Shown: one piece after another, positions 35,275-44,672 of the stretch
Layout: each line of letters opens with the position of its first letter
Position numbering within the stretch: position 1 is the first letter of the stretch
DNA from: Azospirillum sp. 412522
GTDB lineage: Bacteria > Pseudomonadota > Alphaproteobacteria > Azospirillales > Azospirillaceae
Assembly (NCBI RefSeq): GCF_019805165.1
Contig: NZ_RWIJ01000005.1
Span: 62,001 to 126,000, forward strand
Length of the DNA: 64,000 nt
Direction: 5' to 3'
Position numbers and translations under genes: made by a program
Notes under the pieces: generated by a model
What the model saw: only the letters and a program-made list of their open reading frames with translations
The model's database searches: none
What the model was told of the DNA's origin: nothing

Positions 35275-36189
35275 TCACGCCGCGCCATAGACCGGCTTGG
35301 CCGGTGCGCGGCCGTTCAGCAGGCGGCGGACCACCGGCCCCAGCTCGTCGGCATTCCAGCGCGCCTTCTTGTCGACGTCCGGGCTGTCGGTCCAACCCTG
35401 CGACAGGAAGATGCGGCCACCCTTCAGCTCGAAGACCTGCCCGGTGACGTCGCTGGACTCGGCGCTGCACAGCCACGCGATCAGTGGAGCGGTGTTCTCC
35501 GGTGCGTAGACGTCGAGCCCGTCCTCGACGCGGCTCATCTCCTCGGCGAAGACGCTCTCCGTCATGCGCGTGCGGGCGCTGGGGGCGAGCGCGTTGGCGG
35601 TGATGCCGTAGCGGGCCAGTTCGGCCGCCTGCACCAGGGTCAACGTGGCGATGCCGCCCTTTGCCGCCGAATAGGCGCTCTGGCCGATGCTGCCCTGCAG
35701 ACCGGCGCCGGAGGTCGTGTTGATGATCCGCGCATCGACCGGGCGGCCAGCCTTCTGCTGGTTGCGCCAGTAATCGACCGCATGGCGGCTGGTGCAGAAA
35801 TGGCCGCGCAGGTGGACGCGGAGGACGGCGTCCCATTCGTCGGGCGTGCAGGACACGAACATGCGGTCGCGCACGAAACCGGCGTTGTTCACCACCGCAT
35901 GCAGGTCGCCGAAGCTGTCCAGCGCGCATTGGACGATGCGCTTGCCGGCCTCCCACTCGGTGACGTCGTCGGTGTTGGCGACCGCCTCGCCGCCGGCCGC
36001 GCGGATCTCGTCCACCACCTTCTCGGCGGCCCCCTTGGTGGTGCCGTCCTCGCCGTGCCGGCCGACGCCGAGGTCGTTCACCACCACCTTGGCGCCTTCG
36101 GCGGCCAGGCCCAACGCATAGGCACGGCCAAGACCGTTGCCCGCACCGGTGACGACGACGACCCGCCCTTCGCAAATCCGCGACATCAT
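35275..36189 (-). CDS. Short-chain dehydrogenase, 304 aa HIP-operon type
   Basis: An SDR of 304 aa with VVVVTGAGNGLGRAYALGLA, VVVNDLGVGRHGEDGTT, NNAGFVRDRMF and catalytic YSAAKGG. The long C-terminal part (GRIFLSQGWTDSPDVDKKAR) resembles an M. tuberculosis SDR of the KstR2 regulon and peroxisomal-type multifunctional enzyme dehydrogenases, suggesting a 3-hydroxyacyl-CoA or 17-beta-hydroxysteroid dehydrogenase activity. The first of two adjacent ATGs overlaps the stop of the hexapeptide protein by 4 nt, which decides the start. Confidence 0.9.
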   Translation of the reverse strand: MMSRICEGRVVVVTGAGNGLGRAYALGLAAEGAKVVVNDLGVGRHGEDGTTKGAAEKVVDEIRAAGGEAVANTDDVTEWEAGKRIVQCALDSFGDLHAVVNNAGFVRDRMFVSCTPDEWDAVLRVHLRGHFCTSRHAVDYWRNQQKAGRPVDARIINTTSGAGLQGSIGQSAYSAAKGGIATLTLVQAAELARYGITANALAPSARTRMTESVFAEEMSRVEDGLDVYAPENTAPLIAWLCSAESSDVTGQVFELKGGRIFLSQGWTDSPDVDKKARWNADELGPVVRRLLNGRAPAKPVYGAA

Positions 36190-36842
36190 TCTTCCCCGTT
36201 CTTTGAGGCGTCGGCCAGGCCGTAGCGCCGTTCTCGTTCCTGGGCCGTCCCGCCACGCAGGCGGACGGCGATGGCGTTGGCGCGAATGCGCGGGCGGTCC
36301 GGCTCGGCAGCCGGGATCGGCGGGCATTCGGCCAGATCGGTAAGAGACTCCCGCGCGAGGCGCTGGTATTCGCCCTCGCCGGTGTTGCGCCAGGTGATCT
36401 GCTCCGGCGCGAAGGCGCGCAGGACCCGCGCCGGATTGCCGGCGATCAGGCTCCGCGCCGGCAAGCGGGCGTCTGGCCTTACGAGCGACAGGGCCGCCAC
36501 CAGGCACTCGTCGCCGACCTCGGCGTTGTCGAGGACGACGGCGTTGATGCCGATCAGCGTGTGGCGGCCGATCCGGCAGCCGTGCAGGACCGCGCCGTGC
36601 CCCACCGTGGCGCCGAGGCCGACCACGCAGTCGTTCCCGGACGAGGTGTGGATCGTGCAGTTGTCCTGCACGCTGCTCGCCCCTTCGACCATGATGCGGC
36701 CGAAGTCGCCGCGCAGCGAGGCGCCGGGTCCGATATAGCAACCGGGGCCGACGATCACGTCGCCGATCAGTGTCGCCGTCGGGTGCAGGAAGCTGCTCGG
36801 ATCGACGACCGGAACGATCCCCTGGTAGCGGTAGACCGGCAT
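36186..36842 (-). CDS. PaaY-like left-handed beta-helix protein
   Basis: A gamma-carbonic-anhydrase/PaaY-family trimeric hexapeptide-repeat protein of 218 aa. Repeats run from about residue 20 to 140 (IGDVIVGPGCYIGPGASLRG, IHTSSGNDCVVGLGATVGHG, LIGINAVVLDNAEVG), with His residues in GHGAVLHGCRIGRHTLIG at the expected metal-site region. PaaY is a thioesterase in phenylacetate degradation that relieves dead-end CoA esters. A matching proof-reading role on stalled ring-cleavage CoA esters is an attractive inference here. ATG at 36842 lies 4 nt after the fadA6 stop; the upstream open frame is shadow. Confidence 0.85.
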   Translation of the reverse strand: MPVYRYQGIVPVVDPSSFLHPTATLIGDVIVGPGCYIGPGASLRGDFGRIMVEGASSVQDNCTIHTSSGNDCVVGLGATVGHGAVLHGCRIGRHTLIGINAVVLDNAEVGDECLVAALSLVRPDARLPARSLIAGNPARVLRAFAPEQITWRNTGEGEYQRLARESLTDLAECPPIPAAEPDRPRIRANAIAVRLRGGTAQERERRYGLADASKNGEE

Positions 36843-36846
36843 CGGA

Positions 36847-37998
36847 TCACAGCCGCTCGATGATGGTGACGTTGGCCTGCCCGCCGCCCTCGCACATGGT
36901 CTGCAGGGCATAGCGGCCGCCACGGCGTTCCAGCTCGTTGAGCATGGTGGTCATGATGCGGGCGCCGGTGGCGCCCAGCGGGTGGCCGAGCGCGATCGCG
37001 CCGCCATTGACGTTCACCCGCTCCGGATCGATGCCCAGCTCCTTGATCCAGGCGAGCACGACGCTGGCGAAGGCCTCGTTGCACTCGAACAGGTCGATGT
37101 CTTCCAGCCGCAGCCCGGCTTTCTCCAGTGCGTGGCGGGTCGCGGGGATCGGCGCGGTGAGCATCCACACCGGGTCGGCACCGCGCACCGTCATGTGATG
37201 GACGCGGGCGCGCGGCGTCAGCTTGTGCGTCTTCACCGCGCGTTCCGAAGCGATCAGCAGGGCGGCCGACGCGTCGGCGTTCTGGCTGGACACGCCGGCG
37301 GTGATGGTGCCGCCCTCGATCAGCGGCTTGAGGGTCGCCATCTTCTCGATGGAGGTGTCGCGGCGCGGCGTCTCATCGTCGGCGAAATCGCCGACCGGGG
37401 CGATTTCCGCTTTGAAACGGCCACTGTCGATGGCGGCCAGCGCCTTGCGGTGACTGTCGAAGGCGAAGGCCTCCATGTCGTCGCGCGAGATGCCCCACTT
37501 GTCGGCGATCATCTGGGCCGAGCGGAACTGCCCGACCTCCTGGTCGCCGTAACGCGCCCGCCAGCCGGGCGAGGTGGAGAAGGGATCGGGGATGCCGTAC
37601 TGCTGGCCAACGATCATGGCGGCCGAAATCGGGATCATGTTCAGGTTCTGCACGCCGCCGGCGACCACCAGATCCTGCGTGCCGCTCATCACGCCCTGTG
37701 CGGCGAAATGAACCGCCTGCTGGGACGAGCCGCATTGGCGGTCGATGGTGACGCCGGGGACATGGTCGGGCAGGCCGGCGACCAGCCAGCAGCTGCGGGC
37801 GATGTCGCCGGCCTGGCTGCCGATGGTCTCGGTGCAGCCGAACACCACGTCCTCGACCGCTCCCGGATCGACGCCGGTGCGCTCCATCAGCGCCTTGATC
37901 GCGTGGGCGCCGAGATCGGCGGAATGCAGGGTGGCGAGCGACCCCTTCTTGCGGCCGATCGGCGTGCGCACGGCGTCGATGATGTAGGCGTCAGGCAT
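36847..37998 (-). CDS. fadA6: FadA6-like thiolase
   Basis: A thiolase of 383 aa that matches recalled M. tuberculosis FadA6 over its length: [20 protein letters not shown] with the catalytic Cys, [46 protein letters not shown], and the end [19 protein letters not shown]. FadA6 cleaves the acyl-CoA formed after both C and D rings are opened. It overlaps the downstream end of the neighbouring acyl-CoA dehydrogenase gene by 8 nt. Confidence 0.93.
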   Translation of the reverse strand: MPDAYIIDAVRTPIGRKKGSLATLHSADLGAHAIKALMERTGVDPGAVEDVVFGCTETIGSQAGDIARSCWLVAGLPDHVPGVTIDRQCGSSQQAVHFAAQGVMSGTQDLVVAGGVQNLNMIPISAAMIVGQQYGIPDPFSTSPGWRARYGDQEVGQFRSAQMIADKWGISRDDMEAFAFDSHRKALAAIDSGRFKAEIAPVGDFADDETPRRDTSIEKMATLKPLIEGGTITAGVSSQNADASAALLIASERAVKTHKLTPRARVHHMTVRGADPVWMLTAPIPATRHALEKAGLRLEDIDLFECNEAFASVVLAWIKELGIDPERVNVNGGAIALGHPLGATGARIMTTMLNELERRGGRYALQTMCEGGGQANVTIIERL

Positions 37999-39046
37999 GG
38001 TCGGTCTCGTTCAGGAAGGTCTGGTCGGGGCCCAGCGGGTGGTTCAGGACACGCTGTTCGATCCGCGCGGTGTGAAAGGCCGGATCGCCCCAGGCGTAGG
38101 TCAGGGCCAGGGCGCGCTTCAGGAAGAAATGGACATCGACCTCCCAGGAATAGCCCATGGCGCCATGCACCTGGATGGCGGTGCGCGCGCCGAGGTCGGC
38201 GGCCTCGGCGGCCACCAGCTTGGCGTGGGAGATGACCGCGCGTGACCGGACATCGCGCGCGGCGAAGCGGGCGGCCGCCGATTGGAGTACCGGCCGGGCG
38301 AACTCGATCTTCACCTGGACGTTGGCGAGCAGGTGCTTCACCGCCTGGGTGGAGCCGATGGGCTTGCCGAACTGCGTGCGCTCCTTGGCGTAGTCGACCG
38401 CGAGATCGACGCAGCGCTGGGCGATGCCGAGGCACTGCGCGGCGGCGAACAGGGCGCCGCGGTCGAGCGCGTCGGCCAGCAGCGGACCCGCCGTGGCGGC
38501 GGTGGCGAGGCGGCTCGCCGGCGACGGAACCCACTCCACCGCGAAAAGACGGCGGAACGGATCGATGCTCGGTTTGCGGATCAGGCGGACCGCGTCGCGC
38601 TCCACGAGGTGGAGCTCGCCATCGTGAACCAGCAGCAGGGCGGCGGCGGTGTCGGCATCGGCGACCAGCGGGTTGACCGGATGGCCGATGGCGACCGTGA
38701 CTTCGCCCGCCATCGCCGCGGAGAGCAGCGTATGGCCGGGTGCGGCGGCGGCCAGCAGGGGCAGGGCGATGCCGGCATGCTCGACCAGCGGCTCCGGCAA
38801 TGCGGCGCGGCCGGCCGCTTCGGCGACGATGGCGAAGTCGACCTCGGCCAGGCCAAGGCCATCCTGCTCCGCCGGCACCAGCACCGGCATCAGCCCGGTC
38901 TCCACGATGGCGGCCCAGCGGCCCTTGTCGTGGACCGCGCCGGCGTCCATCAGGCTGCGCAGGGCCGGGGGTGGGCAGCGGTCGTCCATCAGCTTGCGGA
39001 CGACCTCGGCCAGCATCTTCTGTTCGTCGGTGAAGGTGAAGTTCAT
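37991..39046 (-). CDS. Small acyl-CoA dehydrogenase subunit (FadE32/33-like)
   Basis: A 351 aa acyl-CoA dehydrogenase relative, shorter than homotetrameric members. Start MNFTFTDEQKMLAEVVRKLM, middle domain short, C-terminal KERTQFGKPIGSTQAVKHLL and TAIQVHGAMGYSWEVDVHFF. Mycobacterial steroid FadE pairs form heterotetramers with one short subunit, so a partnership with the 386 aa (39058) or 380 aa (34122) protein is likely. The open frame continues upstream to 40930, but that part overlays two other genes. A start at 39046 leaves 11 nt to the preceding gene. Confidence 0.87.
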   Translation of the reverse strand: MNFTFTDEQKMLAEVVRKLMDDRCPPPALRSLMDAGAVHDKGRWAAIVETGLMPVLVPAEQDGLGLAEVDFAIVAEAAGRAALPEPLVEHAGIALPLLAAAAPGHTLLSAAMAGEVTVAIGHPVNPLVADADTAAALLLVHDGELHLVERDAVRLIRKPSIDPFRRLFAVEWVPSPASRLATAATAGPLLADALDRGALFAAAQCLGIAQRCVDLAVDYAKERTQFGKPIGSTQAVKHLLANVQVKIEFARPVLQSAAARFAARDVRSRAVISHAKLVAAEAADLGARTAIQVHGAMGYSWEVDVHFFLKRALALTYAWGDPAFHTARIEQRVLNHPLGPDQTFLNETDHA

Positions 39047-39057
39047 CGGCCAGTCCC

Positions 39058-40218
39058 TCAGCGCGGCAGGCCGAGCATCCGCTCGGCGATGATGTTGCGC
39101 TGGATCTCGTTCGAGCCGGCATAGATCGGCCCGGCGAGCGAGAAGATGTAATCGTCCAGCCAGTCGCCGGTCGGATCCGGCTCGTCCGGGTCGGGCATCA
39201 GTTCGGCCCGCGCTCCGAGGATCGACAGGGCGACCCGGTTGAGCGCCACGTCCAGTTCCGACCAGAAGATCTTGTTGGTGCTGGTCTCCGGCCCGATGGG
39301 CTGCCCGGCCAGGATGCGGCTGGCGGTGGAGTAGATGGACAGCGCATAGGCCTCGGCGTCCATCCAGGCGCGGGCGACGGCGGCGCGGGTCGCGCTGTCG
39401 GCCGGATTGCCCTGGCGTCGGTACAGCGCGGCCAGACGGGCGGCGGCCACCTGATAGCGGGCCGGGCTGCGCAGCATCAGGCCGCGCTCGAATCCGGCGG
39501 TCACCATGCAGATGTGCCAGCCCTGGCCGTCGTCGCCCAGGCGCTGCGAAACCGGGACGCGGACGTCGTCGAGGAAGATCTCGGCGAAGCCGACCTTGCC
39601 GTCGATGCGGGCGATCGGCTTGACGGTGACACCGGGCGCGTTGAGCGGGAAGAGGATCAGCGTCAGCCCCTTGTGGCGCTGGCTGCCCGGCTCGGTGCGG
39701 AACAGGCCGAACGCCCAGTCGGCGAAGGCGGCGCGGGAGGACCAGGTCTTCAGCCCGTTCAGCATATAGTGGTCGCCATCGCGGGTGGCGGTGGCGCGCA
39801 CGCTGGCCAGGTCGCTGCCTGCCTGCGGCTCCGACCATGCCTGTGCCCAGATCTCGTCGCCGGACGCCATGGCCGGAAGGAAGCGCGCTTTCTGCTCCGG
39901 CGTGCCGAACTCCATCAGGGTCGGGCCCAGCAGGAAGATGCCGTTCTGGTTGACACGGCCGGGGGCGCCGGAGCGGTAATACTCCTCCTCGAAGATCAGC
40001 CACTGGATCAGGTCGACGCCGCGGCCGCCATACTCCCGTGGCCAGGTGACCATGCCCCAGCGGCCTTCGGCCAGGGTGCGCTCCCAGGCGCGGTGCGCCT
40101 CGAACCCCTCGCGCGTGGCATCGAAGGACGGCAGCGGCTTGTCGGGCACATGGCGCGCGAGCCAGTCGCGGATCTCGGCGCGGAACGCCCGCTGTTCGGG
40201 GGTGTAGGTCAGGTTCAC
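39058..40218 (-). CDS. Acyl-CoA dehydrogenase (FadE31-like)
   Basis: A 386 aa acyl-CoA dehydrogenase with MNLTYTPEQRAFRAEIRDWL, WPREYGGRG, the FAD region AQAWSEPQAGSDLASV, LNGLKTWSSRA, and the end GPIYAGSNEIQRNIIAERML. It resembles FadE30 in organisation but lacks its diagnostic blocks. It most likely works on a ring-opened intermediate and donates to ETF. It is followed by the small subunit gene after 11 nt and preceded by echA20 after 9 nt. Confidence 0.9.
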   Translation of the reverse strand: MNLTYTPEQRAFRAEIRDWLARHVPDKPLPSFDATREGFEAHRAWERTLAEGRWGMVTWPREYGGRGVDLIQWLIFEEEYYRSGAPGRVNQNGIFLLGPTLMEFGTPEQKARFLPAMASGDEIWAQAWSEPQAGSDLASVRATATRDGDHYMLNGLKTWSSRAAFADWAFGLFRTEPGSQRHKGLTLILFPLNAPGVTVKPIARIDGKVGFAEIFLDDVRVPVSQRLGDDGQGWHICMVTAGFERGLMLRSPARYQVAAARLAALYRRQGNPADSATRAAVARAWMDAEAYALSIYSTASRILAGQPIGPETSTNKIFWSELDVALNRVALSILGARAELMPDPDEPDPTGDWLDDYIFSLAGPIYAGSNEIQRNIIAERMLGLPR

Positions 40219-40227
40219 CGCTGGCTC

Positions 40228-40980
40228 CTAGAACTGCGCCGCTTGGCCTTTGTTGTGGACGAAGGCGTCGCGCGCCTTCTGGCTGTCCTCGTGCATGTAC
40301 ATCTCGAGGGTGAAGCCCTGTTCGAAGCGGTAGCCGTGGCAGGGATCGGTCGCCTCCAGCCCGTTCAGCGCCTGTTTGGCCAAGGTCAAAGCCGTACGGC
40401 TCTTGGCGGCGATAACGGCACAGAAGCTGCGGGCTTCGTCGAGGAGCTGCTCGCGCGGCACCACCGTCTCGACCGCGCCCAGGCGGTGGGCTTCCTCGAC
40501 CGTCACACGCCCGCCGGTGAAGAAGGCGGCACGGACCTTGTGGAGAGGCAGCATGCGCGACATAAAGGCGGCCCCGCCCATGGCGCCGCGGTCGATTTCC
40601 GGCAGCGAGAAGAAGGCGCCCTCGGCACCGATCAGCACGTCCGATGCTCCGGCGATGTTGACGCCGCCGCCGATGACGAAGCCGTGCAGGGCCGAGACCA
40701 CCGGAACCGGGCAGTCGCGGATCGCCTTGAACGTCAGGTAGTTGTCCCGGTTCAGCTTGACGATACGCTCGGGATGGGCCTGCATCTCCTTGATGTCGAC
40801 GCCGCCGCAGAATCCCTTGCCCTTGGCATGGATCAGCACGCAGCGCACGGACAAGTCGGCGCCGGCCTGCTCGACCAGGCGCGGAATCAGCTCCCAGCCG
40901 GTGGTGTCGAAAGCGTTGACCGGCGGCCAATCGAAGACGATCTCCGCGACGCGGTCATGGATTTCAAGCGTGATCGGCAT
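40228..40980 (-). CDS. echA20: EchA20-like ring-D hydrolase (crotonase family)
   Basis: A crotonase-fold protein of 250 aa that matches recalled M. tuberculosis EchA20: WPPVNAFDTTGWELIPRLV, GKGFCGGVDIKEMQ, GFVIGGGVNIAGASDVLIG, LPEIDRGAMGGAAFMSRMLP, and the C-terminal YRFEQGFTLEMYMHED. EchA20 hydrolyses ring D of the methyl-indane-dione CoA ester (HIEC-CoA). The start ATG lies inside the end of ipdC (17-nt overlap). Confidence 0.93.
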   Translation of the reverse strand: MPITLEIHDRVAEIVFDWPPVNAFDTTGWELIPRLVEQAGADLSVRCVLIHAKGKGFCGGVDIKEMQAHPERIVKLNRDNYLTFKAIRDCPVPVVSALHGFVIGGGVNIAGASDVLIGAEGAFFSLPEIDRGAMGGAAFMSRMLPLHKVRAAFFTGGRVTVEEAHRLGAVETVVPREQLLDEARSFCAVIAAKSRTALTLAKQALNGLEATDPCHGYRFEQGFTLEMYMHEDSQKARDAFVHNKGQAAQF

Positions 40981-42073
40981 GGAGCGTCCTTGTGGCGGGA
41001 AGGGTGTCGGTATCGGCCAAGGCGGCCAGACGCTGGCGGGCTTCGGCGACGATGCCCTCGACGAGGTCGCGGCAGGTCGGGATCGCGGTGATCCGGCCGC
41101 CGACGATGCCGGTCGCCATCACCCCCTCGTCCGGTTTGCCTTCGACCACCGCCTTCTGGATCAGCATGGGGGCGCTGGCAGCCATCAACGCCTGCTGCAA
41201 CGTCAGCCCGCCATGCCCGGTCATGCCGCGCACGGAGCGGATCAGCTCGGCCCAGCCGGCGCCGGTCTGCCGCCTCATGGCGAGGCCGCTCTCGACCGCA
41301 CGCAGCCACATGCCGATACGGCCGGAGCGCTCGATGCGGTCCATCAGCGGCGTCCGCACCATGCGCTGCGGCAAGCCGTCCAGCTTGGTGGTGAGCACGA
41401 TGGACTCGGTGGTCGCCTTCAGGTAGCGCTCCTTGCTGGCCATCGGCACCGGGCTCTCGGCGGTCAGCAGGAAGCGGGTGCCCATGGCGATGCCGACCGC
41501 GCCGTAGGCGAGGGCAGCGGCGAGGCCGCGGCCGTCGGCGAAGCCACCGGACGCGATGACGGGGATCTTCACCGCATCCAGCACCTGCGGCAGCAGGACG
41601 GTGGTGGGAACCGAACCGGTGTGGCCGCCCCCCTCGCCGCCCTGGACATTGACCATGTCGACGCCGAGCTCCGCCATCTTCTGTGCGTGCTTGACCGCGC
41701 CGACCGTCGGCACGCACAGGATGCCGGCGTCGCGGAAGCGGGCGATCATCTTGGCATCCGGCCCGCGTCCGAAGCTCACCGCGCGGATCTGGTCCCGGTT
41801 GGCGATGATGATGTCGACTATCTCCGCCGCGCCCGGCTGGAACATGTGGAAGTTGACGCCGAATGGCTTCGTGGTCAGTCGGCGGACGACGGCGATCTTC
41901 GTCCGCGTCTCCTCCGGGGTCATGACCGCCGCACCCAGGAAGCCGAAGGCTCCGGCTTCGCAGGAGGCGGCGACCAGCGGCGGCTCGGCGACCCAGCCCA
42001 TGGCGGTCTGGATGATCGGAAAGCGGCATCCGAGCCGATCGACCATGATCGTGTGCAACGGGTCGCGCACCAT
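40964..42073 (-). CDS. ipdC: IpdC-like flavin-dependent dehydrogenase (NMO/2-nitropropane dioxygenase fold)
   Basis: An FMN-binding TIM-barrel protein of 369 aa in the nitronate monooxygenase superfamily. Long stretches agree with recalled mycobacterial IpdC: PIIQTAMGWVAEPPLVAAS, KPFGVNF, the VNVQGGEGGGHTGSVPTT phosphate site, VIASGGFADGRGLAAALAYG and AMGTRFLLT. IpdC introduces the C-ring double bond needed before ring D hydrolysis. The active-site His of true nitronate monooxygenases is in the GGEGGGHTG loop. It lies 4 nt after the enoyl-CoA hydratase gene. Confidence 0.92.
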   Translation of the reverse strand: MVRDPLHTIMVDRLGCRFPIIQTAMGWVAEPPLVAASCEAGAFGFLGAAVMTPEETRTKIAVVRRLTTKPFGVNFHMFQPGAAEIVDIIIANRDQIRAVSFGRGPDAKMIARFRDAGILCVPTVGAVKHAQKMAELGVDMVNVQGGEGGGHTGSVPTTVLLPQVLDAVKIPVIASGGFADGRGLAAALAYGAVGIAMGTRFLLTAESPVPMASKERYLKATTESIVLTTKLDGLPQRMVRTPLMDRIERSGRIGMWLRAVESGLAMRRQTGAGWAELIRSVRGMTGHGGLTLQQALMAASAPMLIQKAVVEGKPDEGVMATGIVGGRITAIPTCRDLVEGIVAEARQRLAALADTDTLPATRTLHADHA

Positions 42074-42077
42074 CCGA

Positions 42078-42974
42078 TCAACCCTCCTTCGCCTGGGCCT
42101 TGTTCGCCGACGCCATCGACTTGGCGTCGAGGCCGCCCAGGCTGTTGCTCGAAGTCAGGTCGCTTTGGGCGTGGGCGAAGTGGTGCATGTGGAACACAGC
42201 GTCCATCGCCGTCCGCTTGCCGCGCAAATCCTCGACATGGTTGAGGGCCTGCTTGGTCAGCCAGCTGCCGAGGCGGGGGCGGGAGGCCAGCTCGGTGGCG
42301 ACGGCGCGCACCTCCTCCTCCAGCCGGTCGCGCGGCACCAGTCGGTTGACCATGCCGAAATCATAGGCGCGCTTGGCCGGCATGCGCTCGCCCAGAAGGA
42401 TGAACTCCTTGGCGATGCGCGGCGGCAGCTCGAAGCCGTGCGCGAAATACTCGACGCCGGGGATGCCCATGCGGCCGACCGGGTCCTGGAAGAACGCATC
42501 CTCCGACGCGATGATCAGATCGCAGACCCAGGCCAGCATCAGCCCGCCGGCCACGCAGGCCCCCTGCACCATGGCGATGGTCGGCTTGGGCACGTCGCGC
42601 CAACGGCGGCACATGCCCAGATAGACCTCCTGCTCGCGGGTGTAGAGCAGTTCCGCCGCCGGCTTGTTCACATGGTCCGGGTAAAGCAGCTTGCGGTCGA
42701 ACGAGCTGTGCAGATCGCGTCCCGGCGTGCCGATGTCGTGGCCGGCGGAGAAATGCTTGCCCTCACCCTTCAGCACGATGACCCGGATGCTGTCGTCATC
42801 GACGGCGCGCCGGAAGGCGGCGTCGAGCGCGTAGGTCATCTGCGAGTTCTGGGCGTTGTTGAATTTGGGGCGATCCATGATCACCCAGGCGATCGGCCCC
42901 TCGGTCTCATAACGGACCGGGGTATCGGTCTCGTAGGTGGGCTGGACGGTCTTGGGTTCGACGAAGTCGTTCAT
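42078..42974 (-). CDS. Enoyl-CoA hydratase/isomerase (298 aa crotonase)
   Basis: A crotonase-family protein with an N-terminal extension of about 25 residues, oxyanion-hole segments GKHFSAGHDIGT and GACVAGGLMLAWVCDLIIAS, and a longer than usual insertion (LHSSFDRKLLYPDHVNKPA). It is probably a hydratase for a side-chain or ring-opened enoyl-CoA, distinct from EchA20. ATG at 42974 has GAGG 6 nt upstream. Position between ipdB and ipdC supports a role in C-ring opening or the following beta-oxidation. Confidence 0.88.
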   Translation of the reverse strand: MNDFVEPKTVQPTYETDTPVRYETEGPIAWVIMDRPKFNNAQNSQMTYALDAAFRRAVDDDSIRVIVLKGEGKHFSAGHDIGTPGRDLHSSFDRKLLYPDHVNKPAAELLYTREQEVYLGMCRRWRDVPKPTIAMVQGACVAGGLMLAWVCDLIIASEDAFFQDPVGRMGIPGVEYFAHGFELPPRIAKEFILLGERMPAKRAYDFGMVNRLVPRDRLEEEVRAVATELASRPRLGSWLTKQALNHVEDLRGKRTAMDAVFHMHHFAHAQSDLTSSNSLGGLDAKSMASANKAQAKEG

Positions 42975-42982
42975 GGCCAGCC

Positions 42983-43780
42983 TCATGCAGCCCGGCGATC
43001 GCCGGGGGGATTGTCCTTGAACACGGTCTTGCGCACACCGTTGGGATCGAGCCGGGCGATCAGATCCAACTGCTCGGCGGTCGGCGCCGGCGTGGTGGGG
43101 ATGTGATCGGGACGGACGAGCGGGAAGCCGGTGTTGTCCTGCACCTGCTCGAAGGTCACGCCCGGGTGCAGGCTCACGACGCGGATGGCGTGATCCGGCG
43201 CACCGAAGTCCAGGACCGCCAGTTCGGTCACGATGATGCGCAGGTCGAGCCCCGCTGGCGGCTTGCCGTTCAGGTATCGGGCCGGGTTGTAGCCGGCGCT
43301 GCACACGAAGTCGACTTCGCCCGGGACGAAGGCGCGGGTGGTGTGGGACGCAAAGAAGAAGCTGTTGGGGTGATGGACCGAGTTGCCGGGGAAGCCGCGC
43401 GCTCCCAGCATCGCCGACTTCGGCTTGGCGTGGTCGCCGATGACGCTGATGTTGGTCTGGCCGAAGCGGTCGATCTGCACCGGCGCCACCATGGCGTGGC
43501 GCTTCCCGCCCCACAGCGTGGAAAACACGCGGTCATAGGGCGACCAGCCCTCGATCTCCGGCTCCCGGTCGCCGCGCGGGCCCGGCGGCACCGGTTCGGA
43601 GGTGTAGAAGCACTCCCCGTCGGTGGTCTGCAGGGCGGGGTTGAAGGTGGTCTTGGCCAATGCGGTGCCGAGGCGCGGCAGCGGTCCGATGCCGGTGGCC
43701 ATCACTTCGCCGTCGTGGCGCCAGGCCTCCGCGGCTGCAACGATCACGAGTTCGGCCAGGGAATAGTTGGGCGTGGTCAT
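42983..43780 (-). CDS. ipdB: IpdB, CoA-transferase-fold ring-C hydrolase subunit
   Basis: A 265 aa subunit of the class I CoA-transferase fold. With IpdA it forms the enzyme that hydrolyses the C ring of COCHEA-CoA in mycobacteria rather than moving CoA. It begins YSLAELVIVAAAEAWRHDGE, with GIGPLPRLGTALAK and the GVTFEQVQDNTGFPL tail common to beta subunits. It lies 12 nt after ipdA; the length is slightly above the mycobacterial protein (about 250 aa). Confidence 0.91.
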   Translation of the reverse strand: MTTPNYSLAELVIVAAAEAWRHDGEVMATGIGPLPRLGTALAKTTFNPALQTTDGECFYTSEPVPPGPRGDREPEIEGWSPYDRVFSTLWGGKRHAMVAPVQIDRFGQTNISVIGDHAKPKSAMLGARGFPGNSVHHPNSFFFASHTTRAFVPGEVDFVCSAGYNPARYLNGKPPAGLDLRIIVTELAVLDFGAPDHAIRVVSLHPGVTFEQVQDNTGFPLVRPDHIPTTPAPTAEQLDLIARLDPNGVRKTVFKDNPPGDRRAA

Positions 43781-43792
43781 GCTTCGCCTCGC

Positions 43793-44668
43793 TCAGTAGA
43801 CGGGCTTGGGCAGCGCGGCGATGCGGTCGGGACCGCCCACGGCTTCCAGGTAATGCTCGGGAGGCAGTTCGACGAAGGAGGCCCGGTAGGCGGCCCAGGC
43901 CTCGGCGGACGAGGCGCTGTCGACATAGGCCTTGAGGTGCTTCAGATCGAGCTGGTAGTCCGGGTCGGCGCTGGTCGGATGGGCTCCGAAGGGCGCCTCG
44001 GCCACGCCGGTGATCAGGCTGCGTTCGCACAGGTTGAACCGGGCGTTCGCGCGCATGTCGAGCTCGGCCGTGGGCACGACCTTCTCGGCGCTCACATAGA
44101 CCTTGTCGGCGGCGCGGGCCATCAGCTCGTCGAACAGCGGGTCCGGGCTGAGCGTCAGGACGTTGCCGCGCTGGTCGGACCGGTGCACGTGCAGCAGCGC
44201 CGCGTCGAGTTTCAGCGCCGGCACGGCGATCAGCTCCTCGCCATCCTCGTAGGGGCTGCGCACGGTGCGGAAGGCCGGCTGGCGGATGATGTCGGTGCCG
44301 GCGCCGATGCGGGTGGGCAGGAACGGCACGCGCATGGCCGCGGCCCGCAGGCCGAGGTGGAACATGCCCTCGTCGAGTTCCAGCACTTCAAGACCGGCCT
44401 GCCGGGCGGCGCGGAAATGCGGGTCCAGCGGGTAATGGTCCAGCGAGACGAAGGAAAACACCAGCTTGCGGATCCGCTTCTCAGCGGCCAGCAGGCCGAT
44501 ATCGGGTCCGCCGTAGCTGACCACGGTCAGATCCTTGAGACCGCTGCGCAGGATCGCGCGCACCAGCGCCATCGGCTTGCGGCGGGTTGCCCAGCCGCCG
44601 ATCCCCACGGTCATGCCGTCGGAGAGCTGGGCGACGACGTCATCGATGGTCATGCGTTTGTCGAGCAT
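43793..44668 (-). CDS. ipdA: IpdA, CoA-transferase-fold ring-C hydrolase subunit
   Basis: A 291 aa alpha subunit, matching the mycobacterial length. MTVGIGGWATRRKPMALVRA is the CoA-fold start, followed by VVSYGGPDIGLLAAEKRI. The region LELDEGMFHLGLRAAA (Glu98/Glu100) corresponds to the part of IpdA that carries the catalytic glutamate. It is the second gene of the operon, 4 nt after the extradiol dioxygenase gene, directly joining the A/B-ring and C/D-ring branches in one transcript. Confidence 0.92.
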   Translation of the reverse strand: MLDKRMTIDDVVAQLSDGMTVGIGGWATRRKPMALVRAILRSGLKDLTVVSYGGPDIGLLAAEKRIRKLVFSFVSLDHYPLDPHFRAARQAGLEVLELDEGMFHLGLRAAAMRVPFLPTRIGAGTDIIRQPAFRTVRSPYEDGEELIAVPALKLDAALLHVHRSDQRGNVLTLSPDPLFDELMARAADKVYVSAEKVVPTAELDMRANARFNLCERSLITGVAEAPFGAHPTSADPDYQLDLKHLKAYVDSASSAEAWAAYRASFVELPPEHYLEAVGGPDRIAALPKPVY

Positions 44669-44672
44669 GGGG

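Noticed and set aside
37991..40930. A 979-codon minus-strand open frame
   Set aside because: It spans three genes; only the last 351 codons are a real acyl-CoA dehydrogenase subunit. The upstream part overlies two convincing genes in other frames.
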